Source of the DNA: Spirogloea muscicola
Taxonomy: Eukaryota > Streptophyta > Zygnematophyceae > Spirogloeales > Spirogloeaceae
Length of the DNA: 17,589 nucleotides
NCBI GenBank assembly: GCA_009602725.1
Contig: WELB01000079.1
Coordinates: 51,629 to 69,217, forward strand
Direction of reading: 5' to 3'
Within the stretch, counting starts at the first letter, position 1; every line of letters begins with the position of its first letter. Below are positions 16,929-17,589 of the stretch, one piece after another. A program made the translations under genes and the position numbers. The notes beneath the pieces were generated by a model that ran no database searches, had not been told where the DNA came from, and worked only from the letters and a program-made list of their open reading frames with translations.

Positions 16929-17250
16929 TATGTAGCCTTGTCTAGTTTGCCCTGGACTCTGCCTGAACAATGTATCGGCTTGAATTGGCCTCCATATGGA
17001 GGCCAATTCATTTCATGCGCCCCGCGCGCCTTCTCTCTGGCAGGCACCCTCGGTGCGTCTCTACGCTTTCTGGCTCCTTCTAACCGTCTCATACTTTCTG
17101 TGGCTGGCTTTTCGCAGCCCTCGCCCCCTTCGGATGGCGGCGCTCCAGCTCCCCAAGATAGCCTGTCGGATTTGGATGTGGTCACCCGTGGGTATCAACG
17201 TACTAACATCACACTGTTACCTTAGTCGCCTTCGCATAGGCCTTCGTTTC
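16929..17250 (+). repeat. second repeat module, copy 1
   Basis: Begins ATGTAGCC, then CTGCCTGAACAATGT, GGCTTGAATTGGCC, TTCATGCGCCCCGCGCGCC and CTCTCTGG; the same series recurs from 17251 (offset 322 bp). It also contains a plus-orientation copy of the hairpin core at about 17100-17140 (GGCTGGCTTTTCGCAGCCC). A 30-bp perfect palindrome at 16981-17010 is absent from copy 2. Confidence 0.65.
16981..17010. repeat. perfect 30-bp palindrome
   Basis: The 15-base half TGAATTGGCCTCCAT is followed immediately by its exact reverse complement, with no loop. Pairing stops outside 16981/17010. The paralogous copy near 17300 has only the left arm (GACTTGGCCACCG, with mismatches), then the shared TTTCA-TTCATGC continuation. 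Confidence 0.95.
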
Positions 17251-17396
17251 ATGTAGCCCCATTTCTTGCACTAATTTTTCTGCCTGAACAATGTTTTGGC
17301 TTGACTTGGCCACCGTTTCACTTCATGCACATCACGCGCCTTTTCTCTCTCTTGGATGCACCTGGCTGGTTTGTACAGCCGCTCTTTCATTTTTCA
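17251..17396 (+). repeat. second repeat module, copy 2 (shorter)
   Basis: Starts ATGTAGCCCC and shares CTGCCTGAACAATGT, GGCTTGACTTGGCC and TTCATGCACATCACGCGCC with the module at 16929. At 17362-17390 it carries a plus-orientation hairpin core (CTGGCTGGTTTGTACAGCC), so it abuts the next, minus-orientation copy head to head. Confidence 0.65.
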
Positions 17397-17397
17397 G

Positions 17398-17589
17398 AAG
17401 AAAGTGCTCGCCCATTGAGAATAGGGGCTGGAACAACCAGCCCGAAAAAGAATGAACAGAGTACGAGAAGGGGGCCAGGGGAAGCGCTAAGTAACAGAAA
17501 CAAAGCTGCTACGAGACACTCAGTAACCCCTGCTAAGCAGCCGCAGATCAGAGATGCTGGGCTCCTGGAAGTGGGTCCCCTGGCCAGAG
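17398..17589 (-). repeat. hairpin-core dispersed repeat, long copy 2 (cut by window end)
   Basis: Aligns with 16595-16826, roughly 90 percent identical by eye outside the indels. The stem here is GGGCTGG (17425-17431), loop AACAA, CCAGCCC (17437-17443): the loop differs from copy 1 while both stem arms are kept. It ends at the window edge in GGCCAGAG, so its right border is not visible. Confidence 0.8.

Larger units (their letters stand above)
16117..17589. other. 5' flank of XRN2; no further gene seen
   Basis: About 1.47 kb without a convincing coding region on either strand; the ORFs present are short, compositionally biased, or run through repeats. Contents: two upstream ORFs, (CGG)11, two long and two short copies of the hairpin-core repeat family, and two near-perfect palindromes. 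The XRN2 promoter must lie here, but I see no clear TATA box. Confidence 0.6.

Noticed and set aside
16595-17589. tRNA-derived SINE, LTR or DNA transposon
   Set aside because: I found no A/B box promoter, poly(A) tail, LTR-like TG...CA ends, terminal inverted repeats or transposase fragment. It was left as an unclassified repeat.

Overview
The window looks like nuclear DNA of a green alga (Chlorophyta, perhaps trebouxiophyte-like; the exact lineage cannot be fixed from this sequence alone). Reasons: many short spliceosomal introns with GT-AG borders (about 100-530 bp), GC-rich exons rich in Ala, Gly, Gln and His runs, protein families best known from plants, and a TGTAA motif (the chlorophyte polyadenylation signal) just after one stop codon. 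No bacterial operon, phage, CRISPR or RNA gene is visible.

Layout, left to right. (1) Positions 1-1142, plus strand: the 3' part of a gene cut by the window edge, four exons, encoding a pectin-lyase-like beta-helix protein that resembles the C-terminal half of plant F-box protein SKIP5. (2) Positions 1517-5840, minus strand, tail-to-tail with the first gene: a ten-exon gene for a protein of about 1045 residues that I do not recognise. It has a long acidic N-terminus, a basic nuclear-localisation-like patch, a globular middle, and a Gly/His/Gln-rich C-terminus. (3) Positions 5841-7589: intergenic DNA with a CGG-rich stretch, a 69-base poly(A) run ending in an N (probable assembly defect), a G-run tract and several copies of a short hairpin-core repeat. 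(4) Positions 7590-16116, minus strand: a complete 23-exon gene for a Rat1/XRN2-type 5'-3' exoribonuclease of 1118 residues. I traced it exon by exon; every junction keeps frame and every catalytic motif looked for is present. (5) Positions 16117-17589: its 5' flank, with upstream ORFs, a (CGG)11 repeat and more copies of the same repeat family.

The three genes have no obvious shared pathway. XRN2-type enzymes degrade uncapped 5'-monophosphate RNA and help end transcription; SKIP5-like proteins are candidate SCF ubiquitin-ligase substrate receptors; the middle protein is probably nuclear. The feature that ordinary annotation would miss is the repeat family. At least eight diverged copies, each built around a small stem-loop, occur in only two places: the 5' flanks of the two minus-strand genes, starting about 0.45-0.5 kb upstream of each ATG. 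Two copies of this region also differ by exact short palindromes, which look like fold-back (template-switch) mutations.
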